A stretch of 64,000 nucleotides of DNA, from contig NZ_CP090438.1 in the NCBI RefSeq assembly GCF_021441885.1, forward strand, positions 3,100,001 through 3,164,000, given 5' to 3'. This document shows, piece by piece, positions 30,926 through 41,187 of this stretch. Below the pieces are notes generated by a model that saw only the letters and a program-made list of their open reading frames with translations, did not search any database and had not been told where the DNA came from. The position numbers were made by a program, and so were the translations under genes. The stretch is from Vibrio maritimus. GTDB lineage: Bacteria > Pseudomonadota > Gammaproteobacteria > Enterobacterales > Vibrionaceae. The stretch's first letter is position 1. Each line of letters opens with the position of its first letter.

Positions 30926-32617
30926 TTGAGCATAAGTAGGCTGCCTAGCGTTCTTGCTGAGGCTCAAATTATTTCAGAGAGTCAAAAAGATCGTCTAATA
31001 GAATGCACGCAATCAAGTATGGAGTCTGTTCCATCAATCATTGTGGAATTGGGCTGGCTGACAGCCCAAGACTTAACTTCGGCTTTAGAGAAACTATTTG
31101 CTCTGCCCGCTAAACAACTGCATGACTACGACTACATAGAGCTGTGTCGAACAGCAGGATTACGCGAGCTAATTGTAAAAAACCACGCAATTCCGCTCAA
31201 GCAAAGTAGCCACACCCTCTCTATCGCAATATCCGACCCGAGCATTGTCGAGTTAGAAAACGATTTTCGTTTTGCGACCGGACTACAGATAGAGCTCGTC
31301 ATCTGTGATTGCCTTGATATCACATCGGCCATTAAGCGTCTTTATGGCGAAAACCATAAGGGCATCAACCCTAGCTTTAGAGAGCTCACTTCTGAAGCAC
31401 TAACCAACCTAGTCCCAATCAGCGATTCGGAGCTCGAGAACGTCGAAGACCTCTCCCAAGATGACTCTCCTGTAAGTCGCTTTATTCATCAGGTATTGAC
31501 GGATGCCGTGCGCAAGAAAGCCTCGGATATTCATTTCGAACCTTATGAGCACTCTTATCGAATACGGCTTCGCTGTGATGGCATCTTGATAGAGACTCAC
31601 CAGCCTGCGACGCAGCTTAGTCGTCGATTGGCAGCTCGGATTAAGATCTTGGCTAAACTTGATATCGCCGAAAGGCGCTTACCACAAGACGGTCGACTGA
31701 AACTGAAACTCTCTGAAGCAGCCTCTATCGACATGCGCGTTTCAACCCTACCCACAATGTGGGGTGAGAAAATCGTGTTAAGACTTTTGGACGCCGATGC
31801 CACCCAGCTCAACATTGATCAGCTAGGTTATACCGAGCAACAAAAATCGCTTTACCTCACCGCACTAAAAAAGCCCCAAGGTATGATCCTAATGACAGGT
31901 CCCACTGGCAGTGGAAAAACCGTTTCGCTATACACTGGACTTAGCATTCTCAATACCGCAGAGCGCAATATTTCTACTGCTGAAGATCCAGTTGAGATTC
32001 ATCTTGAGGGCATCAATCAAGTTCAGATCAATCCAAAGATCGGCTTTGATTTCTCTACCGCCCTTCGATCTTTTTTAAGACAAGATCCCGATATTGTCAT
32101 GCTCGGCGAAATCCGAGATATCGAAACCGCCGAAATTGCGGTCAAAGCCGCTCAAACGGGCCATCTAGTGTTATCTACACTGCACACCAACTCGGCCGCA
32201 GAGACCGTCATTAGGCTCAAAAACATGGGTGTCGACGCTATCAACTTGTCGTCCTCTCTATCGTTGATCATTGCTCAGCGCTTAGCACGAAAGCTGTGTG
32301 AGTGTTGTAAGATACCAGACCCAATGTCCCCTAAACTTCGTCACTCCCTCAACATTCCCAATGAGTCGATAGTCTACCTCGCCAACGAGCAAGGCTGTAA
32401 CCATTGTAATCATGGTTTTCTCGGTAGGACTGGTATCTATGAGGTAATGGCGTTTACCCATGAACTCGCCAGCGCGATAGTTGCTAGCGCAAGCCTAAAT
32501 GAAATAGAAGCTATTGCTAAGGCTCAGGGAATGAAGACGCTAAAGCAATCTGGTGTGGAAAAGCTAATCGCTGGTATTACTAGCTACAGCGAGTTGCAAC
32601 GCGTGCTCTACTTTTAG
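30926..32617 (+). CDS. pilB: Type IV pilus assembly (extension) ATPase
   Basis: PilB (563 aa) is the hexameric motor that drives pilus extension. An N-terminal MshEN/GspE-N domain is followed by the GspE core with Walker A GPTGSGKTVSLYTG (about 328-341), Asp and His boxes, Walker B EIRDIETAEIA, and a tetracysteine zinc site (CECCKIPD and CNHCNHG, about 455-495). The start appears to be TTG two bases after the pilA stop, with AAAGG 12 nt upstream; the frame has no better ATG near the family start. Translational coupling to pilA is likely. Confidence 0.93.
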   Translation: MSISRLPSVLAEAQIISESQKDRLIECTQSSMESVPSIIVELGWLTAQDLTSALEKLFALPAKQLHDYDYIELCRTAGLRELIVKNHAIPLKQSSHTLSIAISDPSIVELENDFRFATGLQIELVICDCLDITSAIKRLYGENHKGINPSFRELTSEALTNLVPISDSELENVEDLSQDDSPVSRFIHQVLTDAVRKKASDIHFEPYEHSYRIRLRCDGILIETHQPATQLSRRLAARIKILAKLDIAERRLPQDGRLKLKLSEAASIDMRVSTLPTMWGEKIVLRLLDADATQLNIDQLGYTEQQKSLYLTALKKPQGMILMTGPTGSGKTVSLYTGLSILNTAERNISTAEDPVEIHLEGINQVQINPKIGFDFSTALRSFLRQDPDIVMLGEIRDIETAEIAVKAAQTGHLVLSTLHTNSAAETVIRLKNMGVDAINLSSSLSLIIAQRLARKLCECCKIPDPMSPKLRHSLNIPNESIVYLANEQGCNHCNHGFLGRTGIYEVMAFTHELASAIVASASLNEIEAIAKAQGMKTLKQSGVEKLIAGITSYSELQRVLYF

Positions 32618-32632
32618 TATCGGGAGAATATA

Positions 32633-33856
32633 GTGGGTAAGACTGAGCCAACACTAAGCGCATTCCACTGGAAGGGAGTGAACAGCCAAGGTAAAAAAGT
32701 CTCTGGACAAACGCTCGCCATCACCGAGATGGAAGCTAGAGCGTCGCTAAAGCAGCAGCATATCCAAGTCCGCAAGATAAAACGCCGTAGCCTCTCTACT
32801 TGGACAAGACTGACTCAACGCATCAATAGTAAGGACATTACGGTACTCACTCGACAACTGGCAACCATGCTCAGCACTGGAATACCGATTGTTCACGCCA
32901 TTAAGCTCATAGCAGACAATCAATCTAAAGCCGAAATGAAGTCTGTACTATCGCAGATCAGTAAAGGGCTTGAGGCTGGCACACCGATATCACGAGTCAT
33001 GCAATTCGCTAGCCGCCATTTTGACAGTTTTTACGTTGATATGGTCGCTACGGGAGAAAACTCAGGGAATCTAGCTGGGGTATTTCAACGCTTGGCCGAT
33101 TATCGAGAAAAACAAGAAATGCTACGCTCAAAAGTAGTAAAAGCCCTTATCTATCCTGTGATGATTCTTTTGGTCTCACTCGGAGTTACCTATCTCATGC
33201 TAACCACGGTAGTACCTGAGTTTGAATCCATGTTTCGCGGCTTTAATGCTTCACTGCCATGGTTTACGGTTCAAGTCCTTAACCTATCAAGATGGTTTCA
33301 GGAAAATGGATTCTTAGTAGTTAACCTAGTCATTATTAGCACCTTAGGGCTAAAAGTCGCGAGGCAACGAAGTTTCGCCATTCGTCTATCAACCAGCCGT
33401 TTAGCCCTTACTGTTCCTATTATCGGACAGGTGATCACCAAGGCTTCCATTGCTAAGTTTAGCCGCACACTCTCTACTAGCTTTAGTGCGGGTATCCCAA
33501 TCTTATCGAGCATCCAAACCAGTGCAAAGACGGCGGATAACCTTTTCTACCAGCAGGTCATCACATCGATCCACACTGATATTGTTGCGGGTGTTCCTAT
33601 CCACTTAGCGATGCGGCAAGCCAATGCTTTCCCAGAAATGGTGTTGCAGATGGTGATGATAGGTGAGGAGTCTGGCACATTGGATGATATGTTGAATCGC
33701 GTTGCATCCATCTACGAAGCAGAAGTCGACAACACGGTGGATAACCTCGGTAAGATTCTCGAGCCTTTTATCATTGTCTTTTTGGGAACCCTAGTCGGTG
33801 GACTTGTGGTCGCAATGTACCTTCCCATCTTTAACTTAATGACAGTAATAGGCTAA
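32633..33856 (+). CDS. pilC: Type IV pilus inner-membrane platform protein
   Basis: PilC (407 aa) is the inner-membrane platform that couples the PilB and PilT motors to the growing pilus. It has two GspF-type cytoplasmic domains (about 70-195 and 275-400), each beginning near a [19 protein letters not shown] segment, and three membrane spans. The start is GTG preceded by CGGGAGAA. It lies 15 bp after pilB. Confidence 0.94.
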   Translation: MGKTEPTLSAFHWKGVNSQGKKVSGQTLAITEMEARASLKQQHIQVRKIKRRSLSTWTRLTQRINSKDITVLTRQLATMLSTGIPIVHAIKLIADNQSKAEMKSVLSQISKGLEAGTPISRVMQFASRHFDSFYVDMVATGENSGNLAGVFQRLADYREKQEMLRSKVVKALIYPVMILLVSLGVTYLMLTTVVPEFESMFRGFNASLPWFTVQVLNLSRWFQENGFLVVNLVIISTLGLKVARQRSFAIRLSTSRLALTVPIIGQVITKASIAKFSRTLSTSFSAGIPILSSIQTSAKTADNLFYQQVITSIHTDIVAGVPIHLAMRQANAFPEMVLQMVMIGEESGTLDDMLNRVASIYEAEVDNTVDNLGKILEPFIIVFLGTLVGGLVVAMYLPIFNLMTVIG

Positions 33857-33898
33857 CATAGACATTAACTTATTGATTTATTGCCAGTGTAACCCTAA

Positions 33899-34771
33899 AT
33901 GGACGTGTTGATTTATTATCCTTGGTTGTTCGTTGTCTTCGCCACCATTTTTGGTTTGATTATGGGCAGCTTTCTCAACGTCGTGATTCATCGCTTGCCT
34001 ATTATGATGGAACGCGGTTGGCGAGAGGAATGTGCCGAGGCTTTTCCAGAGTACAAAATCACGCCCCCAGAGGGACAGTACAATCTCAGCGTGCCACGCA
34101 GTGCTTGCCCTAAGTGTAAGACGCCAATTCGCATCCTAGATAACATCCCCGTGTTGAGCTGGCTGATCCTAAAAGGTCGCTGTCGCCACTGCGATAACAA
34201 AATAAGCTGTCGGTATCCGTTAGTTGAACTGCTCACCGCCGCGATGTGTGGAATCGTCGCATGGTACTTGGGATTTAGCTGGTACAGTATTGCGCTTATT
34301 GGTATGACCTTGGTACTCATCAGTGCGACATTTATCGACCTTGATACTATGTTGCTCCCAGATCAACTCACTGTGCCACTGCTTTGGGTTGGGGTTGCAT
34401 TAGCCTTGTTGGGTATCTCTCCTGTCTCACTTCAGGATTCTGTTATTGGCGCCATCGCGGGTTATCTATGCCTTTGGTCTGTGTACTGGCTGTTCAAGCT
34501 AGCAACAGGTAAAGAAGGGATGGGTTATGGTGACTTTAAACTGCTCGCAGCTCTCGGCGCATGGTTAGGCTGGCAATCTCTTCCTATGATTATTCTACTT
34601 TCTTCTGTTGTAGGCGTTGTGTTTGGTCTCATTCAGCTTAGAATGCAGAGCAAAGGCATCGATACGGCGTTCCCATTTGGCCCTTACCTTGCCATTGCTG
34701 GCTGGGTCAGCGCGCTGTGGGGCAGCCAGATTACGTATGCCTATCTTGCGATAACGACAGGAGTGTATTAA
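33899..34771 (+). CDS. pilD: Type IV prepilin peptidase / N-methyltransferase
   Basis: PilD (290 aa) removes prepilin leaders and methylates the new N-terminal Phe; in vibrios it also serves the type II secretion pseudopilins. The methyltransferase region starts with [12 protein letters not shown] and holds the zinc tetracysteine Cys70, Cys73, Cys95 and Cys98. The aspartyl protease motifs are [14 protein letters not shown] and [14 protein letters not shown]. About eight membrane segments are present. The stop overlaps the coaE start (TAATG). Confidence 0.95.
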   Translation: MDVLIYYPWLFVVFATIFGLIMGSFLNVVIHRLPIMMERGWREECAEAFPEYKITPPEGQYNLSVPRSACPKCKTPIRILDNIPVLSWLILKGRCRHCDNKISCRYPLVELLTAAMCGIVAWYLGFSWYSIALIGMTLVLISATFIDLDTMLLPDQLTVPLLWVGVALALLGISPVSLQDSVIGAIAGYLCLWSVYWLFKLATGKEGMGYGDFKLLAALGAWLGWQSLPMIILLSSVVGVVFGLIQLRMQSKGIDTAFPFGPYLAIAGWVSALWGSQITYAYLAITTGVY

Positions 34772-35379
34772 TGGGGTTTGTTGTTGGTTTAACCGGTGGA
34801 ATCGCAAGCGGCAAGACCACGGTAGCAAATTTGTTTCGTGATGAGTTTGGAATTGAACTTGTCGATGCCGATGTGGTCGCAAGAGATGTGGTTGATATCG
34901 GTTCTGAGGGATTAGCAGCACTAGAGACACACTTTGGCGCAGATATTTTGCAACCAGATGGCTCGCTCAACCGAGCTGAATTACGGGCACGTATCTTTGC
35001 GAATGATGAAGAGAAAACTTGGGTGAACAACCTACTTCATCCAATGATTCGAGAGCAAATGCTAACAAGGCTTCAAGCCTCGACAAGTCCGTACACATTA
35101 CTTGTTGTGCCACTGCTGATTGAGAACAACCTTCAAGGTATGGCGGACAGAGTGTTGGTCGTCGATGTTAATGCCCAGACACAAATTAACCGAACAATGA
35201 CACGTGACGGGGTGCCTGAGGAACAGGTGCGTTCTATACTCAAAGCACAAGTCGATAGAGACACACGGCTAATGCATGCTGATGATGTGATTGATAATAA
35301 TACTGACAACGCTCAACTTTTGCCCCAAGTCACACAATTGCACCAAAAGTACCTAGCATTATGCGGTAAAAATCGGTGA
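34771..35379 (+). CDS. coaE: Dephospho-CoA kinase
   Basis: CoaE (202 aa) performs the last step of coenzyme A synthesis. The P-loop is GLTGGIASGKTT at the N terminus, followed by DADVVAR and the lid region. I start at the ATG that overlaps the pilD stop and gives [10 protein letters not shown]; the frame is open further upstream but that would read into pilD. GGAG lies 9 bp upstream. The pilD-coaE-zapD-yacG order is conserved in gammaproteobacteria. Confidence 0.95.
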   Translation: MGFVVGLTGGIASGKTTVANLFRDEFGIELVDADVVARDVVDIGSEGLAALETHFGADILQPDGSLNRAELRARIFANDEEKTWVNNLLHPMIREQMLTRLQASTSPYTLLVVPLLIENNLQGMADRVLVVDVNAQTQINRTMTRDGVPEEQVRSILKAQVDRDTRLMHADDVIDNNTDNAQLLPQVTQLHQKYLALCGKNR

Positions 35380-35410
35380 AAATAGCATGGAAGCGTTTAA
35401 AGGCTAGCAG

Positions 35411-36151
35411 ATGATCACAAATAGATTCGAACACCCTCTTAATGAAAAAACAAGAATTTACCTAAGAGTTGAATCTCTACTGAGACAGCTACAACATTCC
35501 TCGTCTTTTTCAGATAGCAACCAGCACCAAATCTTCTTCAAATCCATATTTGATTTATTGGAGATCTTCGAACAGATCCAGCTAAAAAGTGAGTTGGCGA
35601 AAGATCTTGAGAAGCAGAGACAAACCTACCGTGCTTGGCTGAATGTCGATGATGTTGATCAAGAGATGCTGGGCTCTATTCTTCGTGACCTCGATGGTGT
35701 CCATCGCGAGTTGATGGCAGCTGAACGATTTGGACAATCTTTCAAAGAGGACCGATTCTTAAGCACCATTCGCCAACGATTTGGGTTGCCTGGTGGTTCA
35801 TGCTGCTTTGATCTTCCGACTTTGCACTACTGGTTGCACCTACCGCTCGATAAGCGAATGCACGATGCGGAAAAATGGCTAAGTTCACTCAAGCCATTAA
35901 TGGATGCCCTACACATGTGGCTCAAACTAACGCGCGAAACAGGTCGCTTTAAACCACAGATTGCACGCGCTGGATTTTTCCAAAGTGATGCCGAAGAAGC
36001 CAATATATTGCGACTCAATATTCCCATGCACTATGGCGTGTATCCAATGGTATCTGGGCATAAAAACCGTTTTTCAGTGAAGTTTATTGCCTTTGAGTCG
36101 GGGCAAGCCTACCCTAACGATATCGAATTTGAATTAGCGGTTTGTAGCTAG
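35411..36151 (+). CDS. zapD: FtsZ-binding division protein ZapD
   Basis: ZapD (246 aa, formerly YacF) binds the C-terminal tail of FtsZ and bundles protofilaments at the Z ring. The N-terminal half is all helical ([18 protein letters not shown]) and the C-terminal half beta-rich, as in the family. It lies 31 bp after coaE and before yacG, the usual arrangement. Confidence 0.93.
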   Translation: MITNRFEHPLNEKTRIYLRVESLLRQLQHSSSFSDSNQHQIFFKSIFDLLEIFEQIQLKSELAKDLEKQRQTYRAWLNVDDVDQEMLGSILRDLDGVHRELMAAERFGQSFKEDRFLSTIRQRFGLPGGSCCFDLPTLHYWLHLPLDKRMHDAEKWLSSLKPLMDALHMWLKLTRETGRFKPQIARAGFFQSDAEEANILRLNIPMHYGVYPMVSGHKNRFSVKFIAFESGQAYPNDIEFELAVCS

Positions 36152-36187
36152 TTCAGCTTTACCTAATAGCCGCACTCAGGAACCATT

Positions 36188-36382
36188 ATGAGTAAACCAA
36201 CCGTTGTCCCGTGCCCACAATGTCAAAAAGACGTGGTATGGGGTGAAGAAAGCCCGTTTCGTCCATTCTGCTCTAAGCAGTGCCAAATGATTGATTTTGG
36301 TGAGTGGGCGGATGAAGAGAACACCATTCCGGGCGCACCAGACATGTCAGACAGCGATGGCTGGTCAGAAGACAATTACTAG
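36188..36382 (+). CDS. yacG: Zinc protein YacG (DNA gyrase inhibitor)
   Basis: YacG (64 aa) is a small zinc finger protein; E. coli YacG binds GyrB and inhibits gyrase. The four zinc cysteines are in CPQCQKD and CSKQC, followed by the conserved [10 protein letters not shown] and an acidic tail. It is the last gene of the run starting with pilA or coaE and is closed by a terminator. Confidence 0.94.
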   Translation: MSKPTVVPCPQCQKDVVWGEESPFRPFCSKQCQMIDFGEWADEENTIPGAPDMSDSDGWSEDNY

Positions 36383-36387
36383 CATGC

Positions 36388-36413
36388 AGAGCCTCCACTG
36401 GAGGCTCTTTTTT
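36388..36413 (+). terminator. Terminator after yacG
   Basis: AGAGCCTCC (36388-36396) pairs with GGAGGCTCT (36400-36408) around a 3-nt loop, followed by a seven-T run. Confidence 0.88.
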
Positions 36414-36431
36414 TATCTACCATTTGCAGAC

Positions 36432-36464
36432 ATAAAAAAAGCGGAGTCCGAGGACTCCGCTTAA
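36432..36464 (-). terminator. Terminator of the rpsP-rimM-trmD-rplS operon
   Basis: AAGCGGAGTC (36439-36448) pairs with GACTCCGCTT (36453-36462). On the minus strand the hairpin runs into a seven-T stretch, 29 bp after the rplS stop. Confidence 0.85.
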
Positions 36465-36490
36465 TATTTGAGAACGCTAGTAAAATAGCA

Positions 36491-36844
36491 TTACTTCTTA
36501 GCAAGTTTCTCTTTGATACGAGCAGACTTACCAGAACGCTCACGTAGGTAGTACAGCTTGGCACGACGTACTGCACCACGGCGTTTAACTTCGATGCTAT
36601 CAACCATTGGAGAGTGAGTTTGGAACGTACGCTCAACACCTTCGCCGTTCGAGATCTTACGAACAGTGAAAGCAGAGTGAAGACCACGGTTACGGATAGC
36701 GATTACAACGCCTTCGTAAGCCTGTAGACGCTCACGGTCACCTTCTTTTACTTTAACCTGAACTACAACAGTGTCACCTGGTGCAAATTTAGGTAGGTCT
36801 GATTTCATTTGCTCTTCTTCAAGAGCCTTGATGATGTTACTCAT
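36491..36844 (-). CDS. rplS: 50S ribosomal protein L19
   Basis: L19 (117 aa) sits at the subunit interface near the 30S. The sequence shows [30 protein letters not shown], then [19 protein letters not shown] residues and a basic C-terminal tail ([15 protein letters not shown]). It is the last gene of rpsP-rimM-trmD-rplS, 42 bp after trmD. Confidence 0.97.
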   Translation of the reverse strand: MSNIIKALEEEQMKSDLPKFAPGDTVVVQVKVKEGDRERLQAYEGVVIAIRNRGLHSAFTVRKISNGEGVERTFQTHSPMVDSIEVKRRGAVRRAKLYYLRERSGKSARIKEKLAKK

Positions 36845-36886
36845 GTTCTTAAATTCCTAGAATAAACTGATACTAAATTAAATAGG

Positions 36887-37636
36887 TTACTTGCTGTTAT
36901 TTCGAGTTTCTTTAATGAACTCGGCAAGTAATTGTTCCTGTTCGTCAGTCAGAGCTAGGTTTTCCAGGAGCTCCGGTCTTCTTAGCCAAGTACGGCCTAA
37001 CGACTGCTGTAGTCGCCAGCGACGAATGTCCTTGTGGTTGCCAGACTTGAGGACACTTGGTACCTCTAAATCGTCTAGAACTTCAGGGCGCGTATAGTGT
37101 GGACAATCTAGTAAGCCATTTGCAAAAGAATCTTCTTCTGCTGAAGCAAAATCGCCTAGTACTCCCGGAACAAACCGTGAGACTGAGTCGATTAGCGTCA
37201 TGGCTGGGATTTCCCCACCTGTCATCACAAAATCTCCGATTGACCATTCTTCGTCAACCTCAGTTTGGATGATGCGCTCATCTACCCCTTCGTAGCGTCC
37301 ACAAATCAACACAAGGTTGTCGTTTTTCGCTAGTTCTTCTACCCCAGTCTGATCGAGCTTACGACCTTGAGGAGAAAGGTAAATGACTTTCGTCTTACCC
37401 GGTGATGCCTGTTTGGCTGCGTGAATGGCATCGCGCAATGGCTGAACCATCATCAACATACCAGGACCACCACCGTAAGGTCTATCATCGACAGTGCGAT
37501 GTTTGTCGTGAGTGAAATCACGAGGATTCCATGTCTCAATCGACAGTAGACCTTTTTTAACCGCTTGACCTGTTACTCCATAATCAGTAACGCTGCGGAA
37601 CATGTCTGGAAAAAGGCTAATTACGCCAACCCACAT
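36887..37636 (-). CDS. trmD: tRNA (guanine37-N1)-methyltransferase
   Basis: TrmD (249 aa) methylates G37 next to the anticodon and prevents frameshifting. The SPOUT knot residues are visible: [28 protein letters not shown] and [14 protein letters not shown]. The start is ATG and the length matches the family. It lies between rimM and rplS in the ribosome-maturation operon. Confidence 0.97.
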   Translation of the reverse strand: MWVGVISLFPDMFRSVTDYGVTGQAVKKGLLSIETWNPRDFTHDKHRTVDDRPYGGGPGMLMMVQPLRDAIHAAKQASPGKTKVIYLSPQGRKLDQTGVEELAKNDNLVLICGRYEGVDERIIQTEVDEEWSIGDFVMTGGEIPAMTLIDSVSRFVPGVLGDFASAEEDSFANGLLDCPHYTRPEVLDDLEVPSVLKSGNHKDIRRWRLQQSLGRTWLRRPELLENLALTDEQEQLLAEFIKETRNNSK

Positions 37637-37671
37637 CTGTTCTCTCGCTCTATTGAGTTACTAAAAATGAA

Positions 37672-38229
37672 TTAGAATCCAGGATCCCAGTCAACTTCGA
37701 TCCGTTGAGCTTCGCGATCAACTTTCTTGATCACTTGCTCTTCAAGGTACGGTACCAACCGTTCCTTTTGCCCAAAAGCATCTTTCAGATTTGCTTTCAC
37801 AACCAAAACATCGTTCGAACCAGTTTCCATGATGTCAGTTACTTCCCCTAGGTCATAACCTTTCGTGGTCACTACTTTCATACCGAACAATTCGCGCCAG
37901 TAGAATTCATCTTCTGACAGCTCTGGTAGCACAGCTGGGTCGATTGCAATCTCGAAGTTGGTCAGTAGGTGAGCTTCTTCACGAACCTCAAGACCTTCTA
38001 GCTTACACACCATACCTTTGTTATGGCGCTTCCAACTTTCAACTTTGTACTCTACCCATTCACCCTTTTGGTTAATATACCAAGGGCTGTAATCGAAAAT
38101 ACTTTCAGGATTGTCTGTGTAGGTAAACACCTTAAGCCATCCGCGAATGCCGTAAGTAGAACCAAATTTACCTACAACAATTCTTTCGTCTTGATTGCTC
38201 ATTGTGTCTTTACCTTTCATCGACGACAT
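37672..38229 (-). CDS. rimM: 16S rRNA processing protein RimM
   Basis: RimM (up to 185 aa) helps mature the 30S head and binds S19. An N-terminal RimM domain ([19 protein letters not shown]) is followed by a PRC-barrel (about 98-180, [16 protein letters not shown]). Three in-frame ATGs occur within the first ten codons; I give the outermost, but the one opening [10 protein letters not shown] or [11 protein letters not shown] could be used. It lies 19 bp after rpsP. Confidence 0.94.
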   Translation of the reverse strand: MSSMKGKDTMSNQDERIVVGKFGSTYGIRGWLKVFTYTDNPESIFDYSPWYINQKGEWVEYKVESWKRHNKGMVCKLEGLEVREEAHLLTNFEIAIDPAVLPELSEDEFYWRELFGMKVVTTKGYDLGEVTDIMETGSNDVLVVKANLKDAFGQKERLVPYLEEQVIKKVDREAQRIEVDWDPGF

Positions 38230-38248
38230 ACTGCTTACTTAACTAGAA

Positions 38249-38497
38249 TTAAGCCGCTTTTTGAGCGTCTTTAACTAGCTTAGCAACGCGGTCAGAAACT
38301 GTTGCGCCTTGACCAACCCAGTGGTTAACGCGCTCAAGGTCTAGACGTAGACCTTCTTCTTGACCTTTAGCAGTTGGGTTAAAGAAACCCACTTTCTCGA
38401 TGAAACGGCCAGTTGCTGCATTGCGGCTGTCCGCTACTACGATTTGATAGAATGGACGCTTCTTAGCGCCGTGACGTGCCAAACGAATGGTAACCAT
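38249..38497 (-). CDS. rpsP: 30S ribosomal protein S16
   Basis: S16 (82 aa) begins [25 protein letters not shown], the invariant family start, and ends in a short basic tail. It is the first gene of rpsP-rimM-trmD-rplS; the promoter should lie in the 80 bp upstream, before the ffh terminator. Confidence 0.97.
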   Translation of the reverse strand: MVTIRLARHGAKKRPFYQIVVADSRNAATGRFIEKVGFFNPTAKGQEEGLRLDLERVNHWVGQGATVSDRVAKLVKDAQKAA

Positions 38498-38569
38498 ATC
38501 GTCCTCTTTGCTTTCTCAATAATAAAAATGACCTCAGAAATGTTTCTCAAATGAGCAACCTGAGGTCTC

Positions 38570-38612
38570 GTGCCAAAATAAAGCCTCGGAATTTTACTCT
38601 TATTCCGAGGCA
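38570..38612 (-). terminator. Terminator between ffh and rpsP
   Basis: GCCTCGGAAT (38583-38592) pairs with ATTCCGAGGC (38602-38611) around a 9-nt loop. On the minus strand it is followed by TTTATTTTGG, so it should end ffh transcription before rpsP. Confidence 0.7.
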
Positions 38613-38736
38613 TTGCAAGGGGTTTAGCTATTTTTTCACCAGTTTTTGGGCTCTGGTGAAGATGTGAGCTGGGTAACAGTTTGAAAGATCAATGAGTTGC
38701 TTTCAGTCGCTCTGTTACCCTTCGCGAATTGCGAGA

Positions 38737-40122
38737 TTATCGGCCAAACGGATTGCCACCGCCGCCCATACCGCCCATGCCACCCATCATGCCCTGCATA
38801 TTACGCATCATGCCGCGCATGCCACCTTTCTGCATCTTCTTCATCATCTTCTGCATTTGGGTGAATTGCTTAAGCAGGCGGTTCACATCTTGTACCTGAG
38901 TACCAGAACCTGCCGCGATACGTTTTTTGCGAGAGCCTTTGATAAGCTCAGGACGCTGACGTTCTTTCATGGTCATCGAGTTAATGATGGCTTCCATCTG
39001 CTTGAACATCTTGTCGTCAACTTTATCTTTGACGTTGTCTGGCAGGTTTGACATGCCTGGAAGTTTATCCATCATGCCCATCATGCCGCCCATGTTCTGC
39101 ATCTGACCAAGCTGTTCGCGGAAGTCTTCAAGGTCAAAGCCTTTCTTCTCCTTGAACTTCTTCGCCATCTTCTCAGCTTTCTCAGTATCGACATTACGCT
39201 GAAGGTCTTCGATAAGAGAAAGAACGTCACCCATACCAAGGATACGTGAGGCCACACGGTCTGGGTGGAAAGGTTCTAGAGCGTCGGTCTTCTCACCTAC
39301 ACCCAAGAACTTGATTGGTTTACCTGTGATATGGCGAACGGAAAGCGCCGCACCACCACGTGCATCACCATCCACCTTAGTCAGGATCACACCGGTTAGT
39401 GGCAGTGCATCACCGAAGGCTTTCGCCGTGTTCGCCGCATCTTGACCTGTCATAGCGTCAACCACGAACAGGGTTTCAACTGGGTTGATTGCTGTATGAA
39501 GCTGCTGGATTTCATCCATCATTTCGTGGTCAACCGCTAGGCGACCTGCGGTATCGACAATCAATACATCGTAGAATTTCTTCTTAGCGTGGTCGATAGC
39601 AGCATTAGCAATATCGATTGGCTTTTGATCGGCTGTCGATGGGAAGAAGTCCACACCCACATCACCGGCTAGTGTTTCAAGCTGCTTGATTGCCGCTGGA
39701 CGGTATACGTCGGCAGACACAACCAGTACTTTCTTTTTCTCGCGCTCATTTAGAAGCTTAGAGAGCTTGCCCACACTGGTGGTTTTACCTGCACCTTGTA
39801 GACCCGCCATAAGAATGACAGCTGGCGGCTGCGCAGCAAGATCAAGCGCTTCGTTCGATTCACCCATAACTTGCTCAAGCTCAGCTTGAACAATCTTGAT
39901 GAACTCCTGACCTGGCGTGAGTGATTTAGACACCTCAACACCAACAGCGCGCTCTTTAACACCTTTGATAAACTCACGAACAACGGGCAGAGCAACGTCC
40001 GCCTCAAGTAGCGCCATGCGGACTTCGCGCAGCGTGTCTTTGATGTTGTCTTCGGTCAGACGACCTTTACCGCTGATATTCTTCAGCGTTTTGGATAGAC
40101 GATCCGTTAAATTCTCAAACAT
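38737..40122 (-). CDS. ffh: Signal recognition particle protein Ffh
   Basis: Ffh (461 aa) is the SRP54 GTPase that with 4.5S RNA targets inner-membrane proteins. The helical N domain is followed by the G domain with GLQGAGKTTS (P-loop), DTAGR and TKVDG, then a methionine-rich M domain with the RNA-binding GSGTQVQDVNRLLKQF and a Gly/Met-rich tail. Length is close to E. coli Ffh (453 aa). It is divergent from the YpjD-like gene. Confidence 0.97.
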   Translation of the reverse strand: MFENLTDRLSKTLKNISGKGRLTEDNIKDTLREVRMALLEADVALPVVREFIKGVKERAVGVEVSKSLTPGQEFIKIVQAELEQVMGESNEALDLAAQPPAVILMAGLQGAGKTTSVGKLSKLLNEREKKKVLVVSADVYRPAAIKQLETLAGDVGVDFFPSTADQKPIDIANAAIDHAKKKFYDVLIVDTAGRLAVDHEMMDEIQQLHTAINPVETLFVVDAMTGQDAANTAKAFGDALPLTGVILTKVDGDARGGAALSVRHITGKPIKFLGVGEKTDALEPFHPDRVASRILGMGDVLSLIEDLQRNVDTEKAEKMAKKFKEKKGFDLEDFREQLGQMQNMGGMMGMMDKLPGMSNLPDNVKDKVDDKMFKQMEAIINSMTMKERQRPELIKGSRKKRIAAGSGTQVQDVNRLLKQFTQMQKMMKKMQKGGMRGMMRNMQGMMGGMGGMGGGGNPFGR

Positions 40123-40295
40123 TTCTTTCTCTTCGCTTCAAACTGGCGATCAATTGCAGTGAGTATACCTTAGCCAGCAGTGAGAGTCATATCTAACAAG
40201 ATCAAATACGAGTCAATAGTTTTTACATCTGGCGTAGCCCAATAGGACGATGCAGGGTATAATTCGGGCTCTAAGCAATCGATTTTTTAGGAAAA

Positions 40296-41090
40296 ATGGA
40301 CAGTTTAATCGCAATTGCGGCCGCTATTCTTTATAGCTTGGCCATCGCAACAATCATCCCAGGCTTGGTCAATCAGGTCGGGATCCGTACGAAAACTGTT
40401 CTGGTTAGTGCTGTTTTAGCGCTGACTTTTCACGCGGTGTTACTCAGCGATCTCATCTTTAGTGGTGCAGGTCAAAACCTCAGTATTCTGAATGTCGCTT
40501 CTTTAATTAGCTTCATCATCTCGCTATTTATGAGCGTGGCTATGGTGAAAACACGTATTTGGTTTTTGCTTCCTGTTGTCTATAGCTTTGCTGCAATCAA
40601 CTTATCAGCAGCGACCTTTGTACCAACGGCTTTCATCACTCATCTAGAGCACAACCCAAAGCTACTGATTCATATCTCGCTAGCGCTTTTCTCATACTCA
40701 ACGCTATCGATTGGCGCACTCTATGCCATTCAACTAGCTTGGCTGGATCACAAACTGAAGAATAAGAAAGCGCTCACCATCAACCCTAACCTTCCTCCAT
40801 TAATGATGGTGGAAAGACAACTTTTCAAGATCATCTTGATTGGTACTGGGCTATTAACCGCTACCTTGGTCACAGGTTTTGTATTTGTACAGGATATGTT
40901 TGCACAAGGAAAAGCTCACAAAGGTGTGTTGTCGTTTATGGCGTGGGTTATCTACACCGTGCTTCTATGGGGTCACTATCAAAAGGGCTGGCGCGGCAAA
41001 AAAGTCACTTGGTTTGCAGTTGCTGGGGCCACACTTCTCACACTCGCTTACTTTGGCAGCCGCTTTGTAAGAGAGATCATCTTGAACTAG
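40296..41090 (+). CDS. ypjD: YpjD/CcsA-like integral membrane protein
   Basis: A 264-aa inner-membrane protein with about eight hydrophobic segments and a cytochrome c assembly (CcsA/CcmC) fold, including a conserved His in LLIHISLALFSYS and a late WGHYQKGWRG. E. coli YpjD occupies the same place beside ffh and next to yfjD. It was named CorE in some annotations with magnesium or cobalt efflux in mind, but the molecular role is not settled. I name the family and make no firm claim on function. Confidence 0.82.
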   Translation: MDSLIAIAAAILYSLAIATIIPGLVNQVGIRTKTVLVSAVLALTFHAVLLSDLIFSGAGQNLSILNVASLISFIISLFMSVAMVKTRIWFLLPVVYSFAAINLSAATFVPTAFITHLEHNPKLLIHISLALFSYSTLSIGALYAIQLAWLDHKLKNKKALTINPNLPPLMMVERQLFKIILIGTGLLTATLVTGFVFVQDMFAQGKAHKGVLSFMAWVIYTVLLWGHYQKGWRGKKVTWFAVAGATLLTLAYFGSRFVREIILN

Positions 41091-41187
41091 GCGACTTCAT
41101 CAACGCTCTACGACCAAAGGCGCGTTGACAATAAGGTTTAAGTAGTTCATAAATTAACCAGCTATTAACTAAAGGAATTCTAGGGCA